A DNA stretch of 64,000 bases from Granulicella mallensis MP5ACTX8 (GCF_000178955.2 NC_016631.1:1736001-1800000), one strand, 5' to 3'; shown: positions 34,331 to 43,391, counted from the first letter of the stretch. Notes: a model not told the origin generated them from the sequence alone. Program-made: numbers and translations.

Positions 34331-34357
34331 AATGTATCTCAATGTATCTGGATGTCA
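34331..34357. promoter_or_regulatory. Tandem direct repeats, candidate OmpR-family binding site
   Basis: AATGTATCTC (34331-34340) is followed without gap by AATGTATCTG (34341-34350) and a partial third unit GATGTCA. A 10-bp period puts both half-sites on the same DNA face, as for OmpR/PhoB-type regulators. A further GATACATC lies at about 34404 in inverted sense, and CAATT-N6-AATTG lies between. The site is in the 254-bp gap between the response regulator and the hydrolase. Confidence 0.5.
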
Positions 34358-34458
34358 AAAAGCTACATTCGCATTCAATTTTGCTGAATTGAGACACATG
34401 GCAGATACATCAGAATGGTCATCTTGAAACGGATAGGAAATCCATAGGAGAGAGAGCA

Positions 34459-35505
34459 ATGACTGAAGTAATCAACCATCATCGTCGCCGTTTTCTTGGT
34501 ACTACAGCTATGACTATCGCCGCCGCTCAGCTAGGCATGATCGCTTCTGCGAACGCACAGCCCAACGTGGCGTCAGATCTACCCGCAATCAAGCCAGGGA
34601 CAAATACATCGTTCGCCTCACTCAAGCAGATTCATGCTGGCGTTCTCAATATTGGATACGCGGAAGCTGGCCCCGCCGATGGACCTGTAGTCATTCTCCT
34701 GCACGGCTGGCCTTATGACATTTACAGCTTTGTCGATGTCGCGCCTTTGCTGGCCTCGGCAGGGTATCGGGTGATCGTTCCGTATGGCCGCGGTTATGGG
34801 ACCACGCAATTTCTTTCAAGCGAAACCTTTCGGAATGCCCAGGAGTTAGTTGTAGCTCTCGATACGGTGGCTCTGATGGATGCGCTCAAGATTGAGAAGG
34901 CGATCCTCGCCGGTTTTGACTGGGGTGCGCGTAATGCCTGCATCGTCTCTGCGCTGCATCCCGAGCGCGTCAAGGCTTTGGTTTCTGTGAGCGGCTATCT
35001 GGTGACTAACCTCAACACCGTCGGAGTTCCGTTGCCGCCAAGCGGCGAGCATGATTGGTGGTATCAATTTTACTTTGCCACGGAGCGCGGGAAGACGGGT
35101 TACGACAAGTATCGGCGTGAATTTGCGAGGCTAATCTGGAAGACCGCTTCGCCGAAGTGGAACTTCGATGATGCTACGTTCAATCGCAGCGCAGCGGCTT
35201 TCGATAATCCGGATCACGTCGCCATCGTAATCCATAACTATCGTTGGCGGCTGGGCCTGGCTGCCGGCGATTCGAAATATGATGACCTGGAGAAGAGGTT
35301 GTCCGCGGGGCCAATCATCAGCGTGCCGACGATCACCCTTGAAGGCGATGCCAATGGTGCGCCGCATCCGGACCCGGCAGCCTATCGCAATAAATTCTCG
35401 GGCAAATATACGCACCGGACCATCACAGGGGGCATCGGCCATAACCTGCCGCAGGAGGCTCCACAGGCTTTCGCACAGGCTGTCATTGATGTCGACGGAT
35501 ATTGA
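34459..35505 (+). CDS. Tat-exported alpha/beta hydrolase (epoxide hydrolase/dehalogenase-like)
   Basis: The protein has 348 residues. The N-terminus NHHRRRFLGTTAM followed by a hydrophobic stretch to ANAQ is a twin-arginine signal. The fold shows VVILLHGWPYDIYSF (oxyanion HGWP), the nucleophile elbow AGFDWGARNACIV and a late TGGIGHNLPQEAP with the catalytic histidine. Asp instead of Ser at the elbow places it with epoxide hydrolases and haloalkane dehalogenases. It is the first gene of a run with VOC, cytochrome P460 and amidotransferase genes, divergent from the two-component system. The natural substrate is unknown. Confidence 0.82.
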   Translation: MTEVINHHRRRFLGTTAMTIAAAQLGMIASANAQPNVASDLPAIKPGTNTSFASLKQIHAGVLNIGYAEAGPADGPVVILLHGWPYDIYSFVDVAPLLASAGYRVIVPYGRGYGTTQFLSSETFRNAQELVVALDTVALMDALKIEKAILAGFDWGARNACIVSALHPERVKALVSVSGYLVTNLNTVGVPLPPSGEHDWWYQFYFATERGKTGYDKYRREFARLIWKTASPKWNFDDATFNRSAAAFDNPDHVAIVIHNYRWRLGLAAGDSKYDDLEKRLSAGPIISVPTITLEGDANGAPHPDPAAYRNKFSGKYTHRTITGGIGHNLPQEAPQAFAQAVIDVDGY

Positions 35506-35578
35506 TCCGTTGCAGGTTTACTGCTAGCGATCGGAGGCACCAAAATTGTTGGGCCTCAACGAAATAGGAGGAAAGAAT

Positions 35579-36226
35579 ATGGCAACTCTGAATGAAACGA
35601 CCGTTGATATGAAGCTTGAGGTAGTAGTTATTCCCGTCGCGGATGTCGACCGCGCGAAGAAGTTCTACGGGAGTCTTGGGTGGAGACTTGACGCTGACTT
35701 TCCCTTCGATAACGGCTTCCGGGTTGTCCAGTTCACACCACCCGGCTCGCCGTGCTCGGTTCAATTCGGCACGCGGATCACGTTGGCCGCGCCCGGTTTC
35801 GCCCAGGGCCTCTACCTGATCGTCTCCGACATCGAGGCTGCGCGTGACAAGCTCATAGCCTGCGGCGCTGAGGTCAGCGAGGTGTTTCACGCCGGGACGC
35901 CAGGCGCTCAGTTCCAGCCCGAAGGCACGAGCGGTCGTGTCAGCGGGCCTGCTCCTGATCGCGCCAGCTATGGCTCCTTCGCTACGTTTAGCGACCCGGA
36001 CGGCAACGCATGGCTGTTGCAAGAGGTCACAACTCGGCTGCCCGGGCGCGTCGACTCTGCCGTAACTTCATTTGGCTCCGCAAGCGATTTGGCAACCGCG
36101 CTTCGGCGTGCGGCTGCTGCTCATGGCCAACACGAGAAGCAACTCGGTGAGGAAGATCCGAACTGGTTCGATTGGTACGCGGAGTACATGGTGCGCGAAG
36201 AGGCTGGCGAAGAACTGCCACAATAA
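35579..36226 (+). CDS. VOC-family (glyoxalase/bleomycin-resistance-like) protein
   Basis: The protein has 215 residues from the ATG at 35579, preceded by TAGGAGGAAAGAAT; the start at 35546 is less likely. The VOC fold shows LEVVVIPVADVDRAKKFYGSLGWRLD, QFTPPGSPCSVQFG, LYLIVSDIEAARDKLIACGAEV and FATFSDPDGNAWLLQEV. The metal-ligand glutamate in LLQE is present. A C-terminal extension of about 55 residues (ATALRRAAAAHGQHEKQLGE, then PNWFDWYAEYMVREE) is a helical module also seen fused to such proteins. The role may be detoxification. It is co-oriented with its neighbours. Confidence 0.82.
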   Translation: MATLNETTVDMKLEVVVIPVADVDRAKKFYGSLGWRLDADFPFDNGFRVVQFTPPGSPCSVQFGTRITLAAPGFAQGLYLIVSDIEAARDKLIACGAEVSEVFHAGTPGAQFQPEGTSGRVSGPAPDRASYGSFATFSDPDGNAWLLQEVTTRLPGRVDSAVTSFGSASDLATALRRAAAAHGQHEKQLGEEDPNWFDWYAEYMVREEAGEELPQ

Positions 36227-36419
36227 ATGAGTACGGCGGATCATCCTATGCTGACCACGGGGACGGTGCGCGCATTGCACACCGTCCTCGGCAGTTATGT
36301 TCCTAACTACGCCAGTGCCGTTGGGATAAAAGATGAAGTCGTCGAAACCCCTTTGGATTTCATCTTGAGCTCTGACGAAGAGCCGAGGGTGGTCTCCAAG
36401 GATTTAGAAGAGGTGCTTT

Positions 36420-36935
36420 ATGAAACGGATAGTTTTTACGCTGGTTGCAGTGATAGCAGTGGCCGGCATCGCCGCCTTAACGGCCCGTGCCTCCGGACGT
36501 GCGGATGGAGAGGCCACCCCCGGAATCAAGCTTCCTCCCGGATACCGCGACTGGAGATTGATTTCGGTCGCTCACGAGGCAGGCAGCCTCAATGATCTCC
36601 GCGCCGTTCTGGGCAACGATGCAGCGATCGAGGCTTATCGGAAAGAAAAGCTTCCGTTCCCGGATGGCACAATCATTGCCCGGTTGGCCTGGAGCTACGT
36701 TCCGTCTGAGGAAAACAATAAAGCATTTGGCCGTGAACAGTCTTTCGTTGCCGGGGCTCCCACGAATGTCCAGTTGATGGTCAAGGACTCCAAAAAATAT
36801 GCCGCGACCGGCGGCTGGGGATTCGCTCAATTCAAAGACGGCAAACCTGCTGACGAGGCGGCGCTCAAAGGCTGCTTTTCTTGCCACGAGCCTGCCAAAG
36901 CTAATGACTTTGTCTTTACCCATTACGCGCACTGA
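36420..36935 (+). CDS. Cytochrome P460-family c-type haem protein
   Basis: The protein has 171 residues, with AGAGG seven bases before the ATG. A signal peptide is at residues 1-25 (IVFTLVAVIAVAGIAALTA). The P460 domain includes LPPGYRDWRLISVAHEAGSLNDLRAVLGND, FPDGTIIARLAW and GWGFAQFKDGKP. The haem attachment motif CFSCHEP (C-x-x-C-H) sits near the C-terminus. Cytochrome P460 proteins are periplasmic; some oxidise hydroxylamine, others have unknown redox roles. Whether the lysine cross-link residue is present cannot be judged by eye. It lies in the run downstream of the Tat hydrolase. Confidence 0.8.
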   Translation: MKRIVFTLVAVIAVAGIAALTARASGRADGEATPGIKLPPGYRDWRLISVAHEAGSLNDLRAVLGNDAAIEAYRKEKLPFPDGTIIARLAWSYVPSEENNKAFGREQSFVAGAPTNVQLMVKDSKKYAATGGWGFAQFKDGKPADEAALKGCFSCHEPAKANDFVFTHYAH

Positions 36936-37016
36936 TACATAGAATTGAAACAAATTGACTCAGCGAGTTTCGCTGGAACCATCGGGTTGATCCAGCAAGG
37001 AAAGGATTGCACGAGA

Positions 37017-37727
37017 ATGACCAGGGCAGTTGCCATTACACATGTGGGATTTGAGGATCTGGGGACTCTTGAAGGCGAGTTAAAACATGCAGGCTTTCAG
37101 ATTGAGATATTCGAGGCAGCGACTGCCAATTTGAGAGATATTGCGAGTACAGACCCTGATCTCCTCATCGTTCTTGGTGGCCCGATCGGAGTCTATGAGA
37201 GAGAGGCCTACCCATTCCTCGACATGGAGATTGAGTGGATACGCCGTCGCCTTATGGAGAAGCGGCCCACGCTTGGTATTTGCCTCGGTGCTCAGCTCAT
37301 CGCTGCGGCAGCAGGCGCATCGGTGTTTCCGGGAGCAAAGGGGAAAGAAATCGGATGGTCCGCGATCCAGGCGGGACCGGACGCATCGCGATATCCAGAG
37401 TTTGAGCGGCTCCTCGTCCCCGGTATGCGAGTTCTGCACTGGCATGGCGATACCTTTGATCTTCCCGCTGGTGCGGAGCTGATCGCGAAAACTGATGCTT
37501 ACACAAACCAAGCTTTTGCGATTGGAGAGCACATCCTTGGCCTGCAATTTCATCCCGAAGTTACAGAGCGAGGATTGGAGCACTGGTATGTCGGCCACGC
37601 TTGTGAGCTTGCGAATGCAGGCATCAGCGTTTCAGCTCTCCGGCAGGAGACCGAAAAGTTCGCGCCGACGCTCGAATCTGCGGCCCAGCATCTGTGGAGG
37701 GGGTGGCTCTCACGACTGAAGGCTTGA
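37017..37727 (+). CDS. Class I glutamine amidotransferase (GuaA-like, stand-alone)
   Basis: The protein has 236 residues from the ATG at 37017; an ATG-less extension to 36945 is rejected. The triad is visible: Cys in TLGICLGAQLIAAAAG, and His and Glu in LGLQFHPEVTERGLEHW. VLGGPIGVYEREAYPFLDMEIEWIRRRL and VLHWHGDTFDLPAGAELIA are typical of the stand-alone GATase1 group often labelled glutamine amidotransferase or GMP synthase-like. No synthetase partner is adjacent, so it may use gamma-glutamyl compounds. It is the last gene of the hydrolase run. Confidence 0.83.
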   Translation: MTRAVAITHVGFEDLGTLEGELKHAGFQIEIFEAATANLRDIASTDPDLLIVLGGPIGVYEREAYPFLDMEIEWIRRRLMEKRPTLGICLGAQLIAAAAGASVFPGAKGKEIGWSAIQAGPDASRYPEFERLLVPGMRVLHWHGDTFDLPAGAELIAKTDAYTNQAFAIGEHILGLQFHPEVTERGLEHWYVGHACELANAGISVSALRQETEKFAPTLESAAQHLWRGWLSRLKA

Positions 37728-37805
37728 TTCGCTGAACCCCATGCAAGGGCTATCCGCAGAGGGATAAATAGGGAAGCGCCTCCGGGGTGTTGATCCATTC
37801 GCAGA

Positions 37806-38315
37806 CTAAGGTTGAACCGAAGACGCCCCGGCTGAAGGAAGCGCCGTGGGTACTTTTTTCCCTTCCATGGATGCCTCCTGAGTCGCTAGATTGTGCTCGA
37901 CCCTATCTAAAGAGTGGAGCATGGATGTTCTTGTTGGATCGGGCGGATGATCCGACACTGTGCTACGAATCTCGTCCAGCTCGGCTTCCGATACTTTGAT
38001 CGCATTCAATGTTTGATCGAGTTTGCCTTGGAGCGCTTCTTGCTTGGCGCGCTCCTGAATCAGGGCTAATTGCGTCTGATACTGATTCGAATCGTTCAAC
38101 CGGGCAAGTAGCAGCGTAAAACAAAGAATTCCAAGCATGAGCGCGGCATAAATAGCGCGGTATCTGATGCGTCTCGCATGGGGGATGTGAGGAGGGAGAG
38201 ATTCGATCGTGAGATGGCTATTCGAATAAGCAACCAGGATCTGAACGAATCCAAGACATACCACTGTCCAAAACGATGCCCAGTAATGCACGGCGAAGAA
38301 AGAGTAGTTCCACAT
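37806..38315 (-). CDS. Hypothetical membrane protein with coiled coil
   Basis: The protein has 169 residues and was not recognised. Two hydrophobic helices (FWTVVCLGFVQILVAY; YRAIYAALMLGILCFTLLLARL) precede a charged heptad-like segment (ALIQERAKQEALQGKLDQTL, AIKVSEAELDEIRSTVSD) and an Ala/Pro/Ser-rich tail. ATG at 38315 is chosen; a TTG at 38330 with GGAG upstream is an alternative. A longer in-frame extension to 38588 overlaps the DUF4239 gene and is rejected. It lies 83 bp downstream of that gene and may be its partner. Confidence 0.5.
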   Translation of the reverse strand: MWNYSFFAVHYWASFWTVVCLGFVQILVAYSNSHLTIESLPPHIPHARRIRYRAIYAALMLGILCFTLLLARLNDSNQYQTQLALIQERAKQEALQGKLDQTLNAIKVSEAELDEIRSTVSDHPPDPTRTSMLHSLDRVEHNLATQEASMEGKKVPTALPSAGASSVQP

Positions 38316-38398
38316 GCTCAGAAGTAACAATTCGCAGGCTCCAGGTTCTCCATCATAATTCCTCGCGAATATAGCGTTTGAAGCATGGCTGAAATCAG

Positions 38399-39151
38399 CT
38401 AGTGCATGGTTTGGAGAAGATCGTTGAAGGCCTGATTCCCGGAGAGCGTGACAAGACCTGATGTGGGATCTTCGATGTCCAGCGTGGTGTAGATGGTCAG
38501 CGAGATGACTGCGGCGAAGACGATGCTGTGCAACCAGCTCGGCTTGGTGCCAGTCATGCCGAAGCCCGCGAGTAGAGCGGAGGCGCATGCCAGAGAGAAG
38601 AGCAGGATCAGGATGATCGCCGGCGGGTGCATGCTGAAGGTGTTCTTGCGGGTCGCGGTGATGTCCATCATGCTGCCGATAGCAGGGATCAAGAGCTTGT
38701 TCGCATCAGAGTTCGCACCCGGACGGGTTGCAGCGGCGAAGGAGTCTTTCCAGATCTTCTTTTGAAGACTGCCGGTCTGGTTGGTGGGGTCAATGGCACC
38801 GGTATTGCCAAGCAACGTCTGCTCGCGGAGCAGGGTGTAATCGCGGAAGGTCTGGCGAAGGGCGGGCTGGGCGTCGGCGGGGAGCAGGTCGAGCCTGAGG
38901 TAGGCGGTGCCGATGGCGTTGGCTTCCTGGACAATGAGCTGGCGATGGGTGTCGTAACGTCCCATGGCCCCGGAGAAGGTGAAGGCGAGCAGAAGACCGA
39001 AGAGCGCGAAGACGGCAGACTGCATCGCAGCCGCGCCGGGAACGTCGGTATGGGCTGCAATGGCACGATGGCGCAACCGCCGGCCGAGCTCGATGCAGAG
39101 CAGCATGGCGAGAAAGAGTCCGGGGACGTGGAAGCGGGAGATGGTCAGCAT
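38399..39151 (-). CDS. DUF4239 (bestrophin-like) membrane protein
   Basis: The protein has 250 residues. It has an N-terminal helix (FHVPGLFLAMLLCIELG), then AAAMQSAVFALFGLLLAFTFSGAMGRYDTHRQLIVQEANAIGTAYLRLDLLP, which is the DUF4239 signature (G-L-L-x-A-F-T-F-x-x-A-x-x-R). Two C-terminal helices (IILILLFSLACASALLAGFG; LHSIVFAAVISLTIYTTLDIE) are followed by PTSGLVTLSGNQAFNDLLQT. It is complete and of normal size. The fold is related to bestrophin channels, but no transport activity is proven. Confidence 0.8.
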   Translation of the reverse strand: MLTISRFHVPGLFLAMLLCIELGRRLRHRAIAAHTDVPGAAAMQSAVFALFGLLLAFTFSGAMGRYDTHRQLIVQEANAIGTAYLRLDLLPADAQPALRQTFRDYTLLREQTLLGNTGAIDPTNQTGSLQKKIWKDSFAAATRPGANSDANKLLIPAIGSMMDITATRKNTFSMHPPAIILILLFSLACASALLAGFGMTGTKPSWLHSIVFAAVISLTIYTTLDIEDPTSGLVTLSGNQAFNDLLQTMH

Positions 39152-39573
39152 ATTTTTGCGGGAGAAGCGTGACGATCATAGCAAATGCCTGTTACGTGGC
39201 TTTGATCTGGCTCATTAGCTCCAAATCGACACCTGGAATAGGACCCTGTTATCGGTTGGGGTATCTTTCTGTAGCTTGGCGCTGGTATCTTTCCAATCAT
39301 CGAGCAGATGCGGTTACGGATGTATCCGAAACAGAAAGCCAACACGCCAGGAAAACATCGCGCCCTGAGAGTGGCTCTGCCGTATTGTCTATGTCCTATT
39401 CGGTGATGAACTTTGTCGCCGGGTAATTATCGTCGCTAAGCCATTTCCAACCTCTTTCCACGAGACCTAATGACTGCTCTTACGCTTATCTTCTCCACTC
39501 AACTTACCCAATTTTGAATATCGTTTTCTTCTAACGGGCAGGACCGCGCAACGCGCGTGAGGAGGTACTTCTT
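39152..39573. other. 422-bp intergenic stretch, no gene seen
   Basis: The region lies between the divergent DUF4239 gene and the frameshifted small gene. No frame with a ribosome-binding site or recognisable similarity is present. The last 25 bases hold GAGGAGG in front of the small gene. No strong hairpin was found. Confidence 0.5.
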
Positions 39574-39800
39574 ATGGCAGAGGGAACAGGGCGGGGCGAA
39601 TCACTCTCAATCTGGTTCTTTGTAGGAGGGCTGACGCTGCTCTATGGGCTGGTGTTGATGCCCTATGGCGCATGGGCCTGGTTTACGCACCAGAGGCGCC
39701 CACAGTGCTCAATCAGCTTCATCCCACCTTTTGGTGGGGGCTTCTGATGTCAATCTTTGGCGCTTTCTACACGATTCGGTTTCGGCCCGGCAAGGGCTAA
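39574..39800 (+). pseudogene. Small two-helix membrane protein, frameshifted
   Basis: GAGGAGG eight bases upstream starts ATG at 39574. Frame 1 reads MAEGTGRGESLSIWFFVGGL and TLLYGLVLMPYGAWAWFTH, then stops early. The next frame continues EAPTVLNQLHPTFWWGLLM and SIFGAFYTIRFRPGKG to a TAA at 39798-39800. Adding one C in CACCAGAG at about 39690 would restore an uninterrupted 75-residue protein through the natural join FTHPEAPTVL. Two hydrophobic helices and a basic tail are visible. It is either a recent mutation or a one-base sequencing error. Its function is unknown. Confidence 0.7.
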
Positions 39801-39868
39801 GGCTGAATCGCTTTTCGTTTTACGGCAGCTTGCAGATGTGAACTACCTATACAAAGGGATCAATCTCT

Positions 39869-41932
39869 ATGAAGCTCAATACTCTTCTTGCCTTCGCTCT
39901 CAGCGTTCTCACCCCTGGGCTCTCAGCTTTTGCGCAGACGCCGCTCGCTACCGGGCCGCGCGAGTCTCCTTTGCTCCTGGGCGCAGCCTGGTATCCCGAG
40001 CAGTGGCCGGAGTCGCGCTGGGATGCTGACCTGGCCTTGATGGAGGCGGCCCACATCAACTTCGTTCGCGTGGGAGAGTTTGCGTGGAGCACGATGGAGC
40101 CGAAGGAGGGCGAGTACAAGCTCGACTGGCTGGAACACGCCGTGCGAGCCGCGGAGAGACACCATATCGCCGTAGTGTTGGGAACGCCCTCGGCGGCTCC
40201 GCCGGCATGGCTGACGGAGAAGTATCCTGAGACGCTTCGCACCATGGTGGATGGCCGCAAGGATGGGCACGGCAATCGCCAGCAGTTTGACTGGAGCGAT
40301 CCGAAGTACCGTGAGCTGGCGCGGGAGATCGCCGAAAAGATGGCCGCGCGGTTCGGCCATGATCCCAACGTGATCGCGTGGCAGATCGACAACGAATACG
40401 CCGACGAGAGTTACGGCCAGAGCACGCAGAAGCAATTCGACGACTGGCTGCATGCCAAGTACAAGACCCTGGACAATCTGAACGCGCGGTGGACGACCTC
40501 CTATTGGAGCGAGACCTACCAGGACTGGAACCAGATCCCGATCGAGGAGAAGTACGGCAATCCGGGGCTGCTGCTGAACTGGAAAGAGTTTGTCTCCGAT
40601 ACCTGGCGGAGTTATCAGAAGAATCAGGTCGAGGTAATTCGTGCACATGCCGAGCCGCGGCAGAAGATCACCACGAACATGATGGGCTGGTTCGATGGGT
40701 ATGACTCCTATACGGTAGCGCAGGACCTGGACTTCGCCTCGTGGGATGACTATGTCGGACAAGGGCAGCTAGATCCGGCATCGAACGGCGCGATTCATGA
40801 TTTGACCCGGGGCTTTCTCCGGAAGAACTTCTGGGTGATGGAGACGCAGCCGGGATTCGTCAACTGGTCTCCCCTCAACAACGCTCTGAACAAGGGTGAG
40901 GTGCGTGCCATGGCCTGGAACGATATCGGCCATGGAGCCCAGGCGGTGGAGTACTGGCAGTGGCGCAGTGCGCTCAATGGGCAGGAGCAGTACCACGGTA
41001 CGCTCGTGGGATCGGATGGAACCCCGGTGCCGCTGTATGACGAGGTGAAGCAGCTCGGAGACGACTTCGCAAAGGCCGCGCCGGTGTTGGCCGGAACCAC
41101 GGTCGAGTCGCAGGTGGCGATTCTGCATGACTACAACAGCCGGTGGGCGATCAATTGGCAGCGGCATAATCAGCAGTTTGATCCCACGGCAGCGCTGGTC
41201 AGCTTCTATCGTCCGCTGCACAGGCTGGTTCGCAGCATCGACGTCGTGTCGGATACGGCTCCGCTCAGCGGCTACAAGTTAGTCGTGGCTCCGGCGCTGA
41301 ACGTACTGACCCCGGAGGCGGTGCAGAATCTGAAAGCCTATGTGCGCGGCGGAGGGCATCTGGTACTGGGCCAGCGCAGCGGCATGAAGGATGAGGACAA
41401 CAGCCTCTACACTCAGCGGCAGCCTGGTCCTCTCACAGAACTGCTGGGGGCACGGGTAGAGCAGTTCTATGCCCTGCAGAAGCCGGTTCCCATCGAGGGC
41501 AACTGGGGCAGCGGAGAAGATGCAATCTGGGCCGAGCAGATCGGCGTGAAATCCCCCGAGACCCAGGTGCTGATGAAGTACGGCAAGAGCAACGGCTGGC
41601 TGGACGGACAGCCAGCAGCGGTGACGCGCAAAGTTGGGAAGGGAAGCATCACCTACATTGGAGCCGCTTTGGATGAGGCAACGATGAAGACCGCCGCCAA
41701 GTGGATGATCGAGGAGAGCGGCGTCACGGCGATCATGACCGACCTGCCGGAGGATGTGGAGCTTTCGATTCGCTCCGGGGACGGAAAGCGCGTGTACATT
41801 CTGACGAATTATGGGGCAGAGACAAAGACCGTGACATTGCCCAGTGCGATGAAGGATGTTCTGGCAGGAGGGACGGTCTCAACCGTGACGCTGTCGCAAT
41901 ACGGGATCGCGGTACTGGAAGCAACGCGCTAA
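39869..41932 (+). CDS. Exported beta-galactosidase, glycoside hydrolase family 42
   Basis: The protein has 687 residues. A signal peptide ends near SAFAQ (residues 1-23). The GH42 barrel begins LLLGAAWYPEQWPESRWDADLALMEAAHINFVRVGEFAWSTMEP. The acid/base Glu176 lies in WQIDNEYADESYG and the nucleophile Glu325 in FWVMETQPGFVNW. The trimerisation domain follows (VVAPALNVLTPEAVQNLKAYVRGGGHLVLG) and a small beta domain closes it. It removes beta-galactosyl residues, probably in the periplasm, from plant or microbial glycans. It is monocistronic as far as can be seen. Confidence 0.93.
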   Translation: MKLNTLLAFALSVLTPGLSAFAQTPLATGPRESPLLLGAAWYPEQWPESRWDADLALMEAAHINFVRVGEFAWSTMEPKEGEYKLDWLEHAVRAAERHHIAVVLGTPSAAPPAWLTEKYPETLRTMVDGRKDGHGNRQQFDWSDPKYRELAREIAEKMAARFGHDPNVIAWQIDNEYADESYGQSTQKQFDDWLHAKYKTLDNLNARWTTSYWSETYQDWNQIPIEEKYGNPGLLLNWKEFVSDTWRSYQKNQVEVIRAHAEPRQKITTNMMGWFDGYDSYTVAQDLDFASWDDYVGQGQLDPASNGAIHDLTRGFLRKNFWVMETQPGFVNWSPLNNALNKGEVRAMAWNDIGHGAQAVEYWQWRSALNGQEQYHGTLVGSDGTPVPLYDEVKQLGDDFAKAAPVLAGTTVESQVAILHDYNSRWAINWQRHNQQFDPTAALVSFYRPLHRLVRSIDVVSDTAPLSGYKLVVAPALNVLTPEAVQNLKAYVRGGGHLVLGQRSGMKDEDNSLYTQRQPGPLTELLGARVEQFYALQKPVPIEGNWGSGEDAIWAEQIGVKSPETQVLMKYGKSNGWLDGQPAAVTRKVGKGSITYIGAALDEATMKTAAKWMIEESGVTAIMTDLPEDVELSIRSGDGKRVYILTNYGAETKTVTLPSAMKDVLAGGTVSTVTLSQYGIAVLEATR

Positions 41933-42164
41933 GAGTCTCTCTCGGTTGTCAAAGCTTTCTTTCTCTCTAGGGGGCAGAGGGAATATTTCTCTGTTTCTAA
42001 GAGAAAACGCTGCGGGATTATGAACAGAGACGAGTAATTGATCTTAAAAGATAGAACGCAAAATCAACCCAGCCTGAGAACAACCGGATGCCAGGGAGAA
42101 CTCATTTACCCGTGCGATATTATTTGCGAGTAAATCTACCGTAAGCAGGGTTAGATCAAATATT

Positions 42165-43391
42165 ATGCGTGCTTTTGACTGTTCGTCGTGTGTCTCGGGT
42201 ATGGCGTGGACCTCGCTTCTGGTCACAATCTTTGCAATGGCCGGGTGTGGTAGCGGCAGGTTGCCGGCGACGACGTCAGGACTAGCTCCGACTATCGTCA
42301 CGCAGCCCGCGAATGCGACAATTCCGCTTGACAGCGCGGCTTCGCTGGCTGTGTCAGCGATGGGGACCGGTCCACTGAGCTACCAGTGGACGGAGAACGG
42401 GAATACCGTTCCGGGTGCGACCTCGGCGAGCCTGACGACGGCTGCGCTGCAACTGGCGGACTCGGGCGATAAGTTCACAGTGACGGTGACCAACATTTAT
42501 GGCTCGGTGACCAGCAATGTGGCGACGATTACGATCGGGCCACGGTCGCCGGCGCAGCGGGATATGCGCTTCAAACATGTGCAACTCGCGCCGACCCTGG
42601 AGGGGGTTGAGATGACCAACATTGAGGCTGTGATCCCGGGAAACATGTCTGACACGACTTTCTCCAGTACGGTCGGCTCTACCCTGATGGTTGGTAACCA
42701 GGATTGCGGTACCTCCGCGAACCTGACCTCCTGCGCCTGGCTATTGCAGCAGTTTGCGGCACCTGCGGGTATACAGGGCTTTAACTCGTCATATCAGGTG
42801 GACAATTTGACGAATCTTGATAGCGATCTAACGGCGGTGGGTGCGAATTCCGTCCTAACGTCTCTGGACGAGCAAAATGGGCCGGGATTCGCGTACGGAG
42901 TGTTTGCATATTCAGTGGAGACGGATCCGACGGTGCCAAACGGGTTCACGATGCAGCGCGCGACAGTGACGGATGCTACGCTGGCGACGTCAGTGTCGGC
43001 GATGGCGGCAAAGGGTGTGGTGGTCACGGCGGCGTCAGTCAACAGCGTCGCGGGCATCGATCTGGTGGCGTACGGTTGGAGCGGTGATCAGGGTACGACG
43101 TACGACGCACAGACGGTGTTGACTACGTACGTGAACCTCGGACCGCAGGCGCTGAGCCTGGCGCAGCAGGGCTACATCATCACAGCGGTGGGAACGGCGG
43201 ACGCAAACCAGATGTTGCTGGTGGGCACGAAGGTGCATGGCGATACTCTGCCGCGCAACCTCTCCTACGCTGGTTTTCAAGGGGGCGGCGGCACCTCGTC
43301 GAATGGCCAGATTGTCATCGGGTACGTCTTTGGCAACGACGCGGGGAACAACCCGAACCTGCCCGCCGTCGAGACCCTATTGGCTCAGTAG
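42165..43391 (+). CDS. Lipoprotein with Ig-like domain, function unknown
   Basis: The protein has 408 residues. The hydrophobic segment LLVTIFAMAGCGSG ends in a lipobox with Cys28. Residues about 40-125 form an Ig-like domain (PTIVTQPANATIPLDSAASL, GPLSYQWTENGNTVPGATSA, SGDKFTVTVTNIYGSVTSN). The remaining 280 residues are not recognised; they are rich in Thr/Ser/Gly and repeat 'V-x-x-D/A' strands (VAYGWSGDQGTTYDAQTVLT). Acidobacterial Ig-bearing lipoproteins are usually surface or periplasmic binding proteins. It stands alone downstream of the GH42 gene. Confidence 0.7.
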   Translation: MRAFDCSSCVSGMAWTSLLVTIFAMAGCGSGRLPATTSGLAPTIVTQPANATIPLDSAASLAVSAMGTGPLSYQWTENGNTVPGATSASLTTAALQLADSGDKFTVTVTNIYGSVTSNVATITIGPRSPAQRDMRFKHVQLAPTLEGVEMTNIEAVIPGNMSDTTFSSTVGSTLMVGNQDCGTSANLTSCAWLLQQFAAPAGIQGFNSSYQVDNLTNLDSDLTAVGANSVLTSLDEQNGPGFAYGVFAYSVETDPTVPNGFTMQRATVTDATLATSVSAMAAKGVVVTAASVNSVAGIDLVAYGWSGDQGTTYDAQTVLTTYVNLGPQALSLAQQGYIITAVGTADANQMLLVGTKVHGDTLPRNLSYAGFQGGGGTSSNGQIVIGYVFGNDAGNNPNLPAVETLLAQ

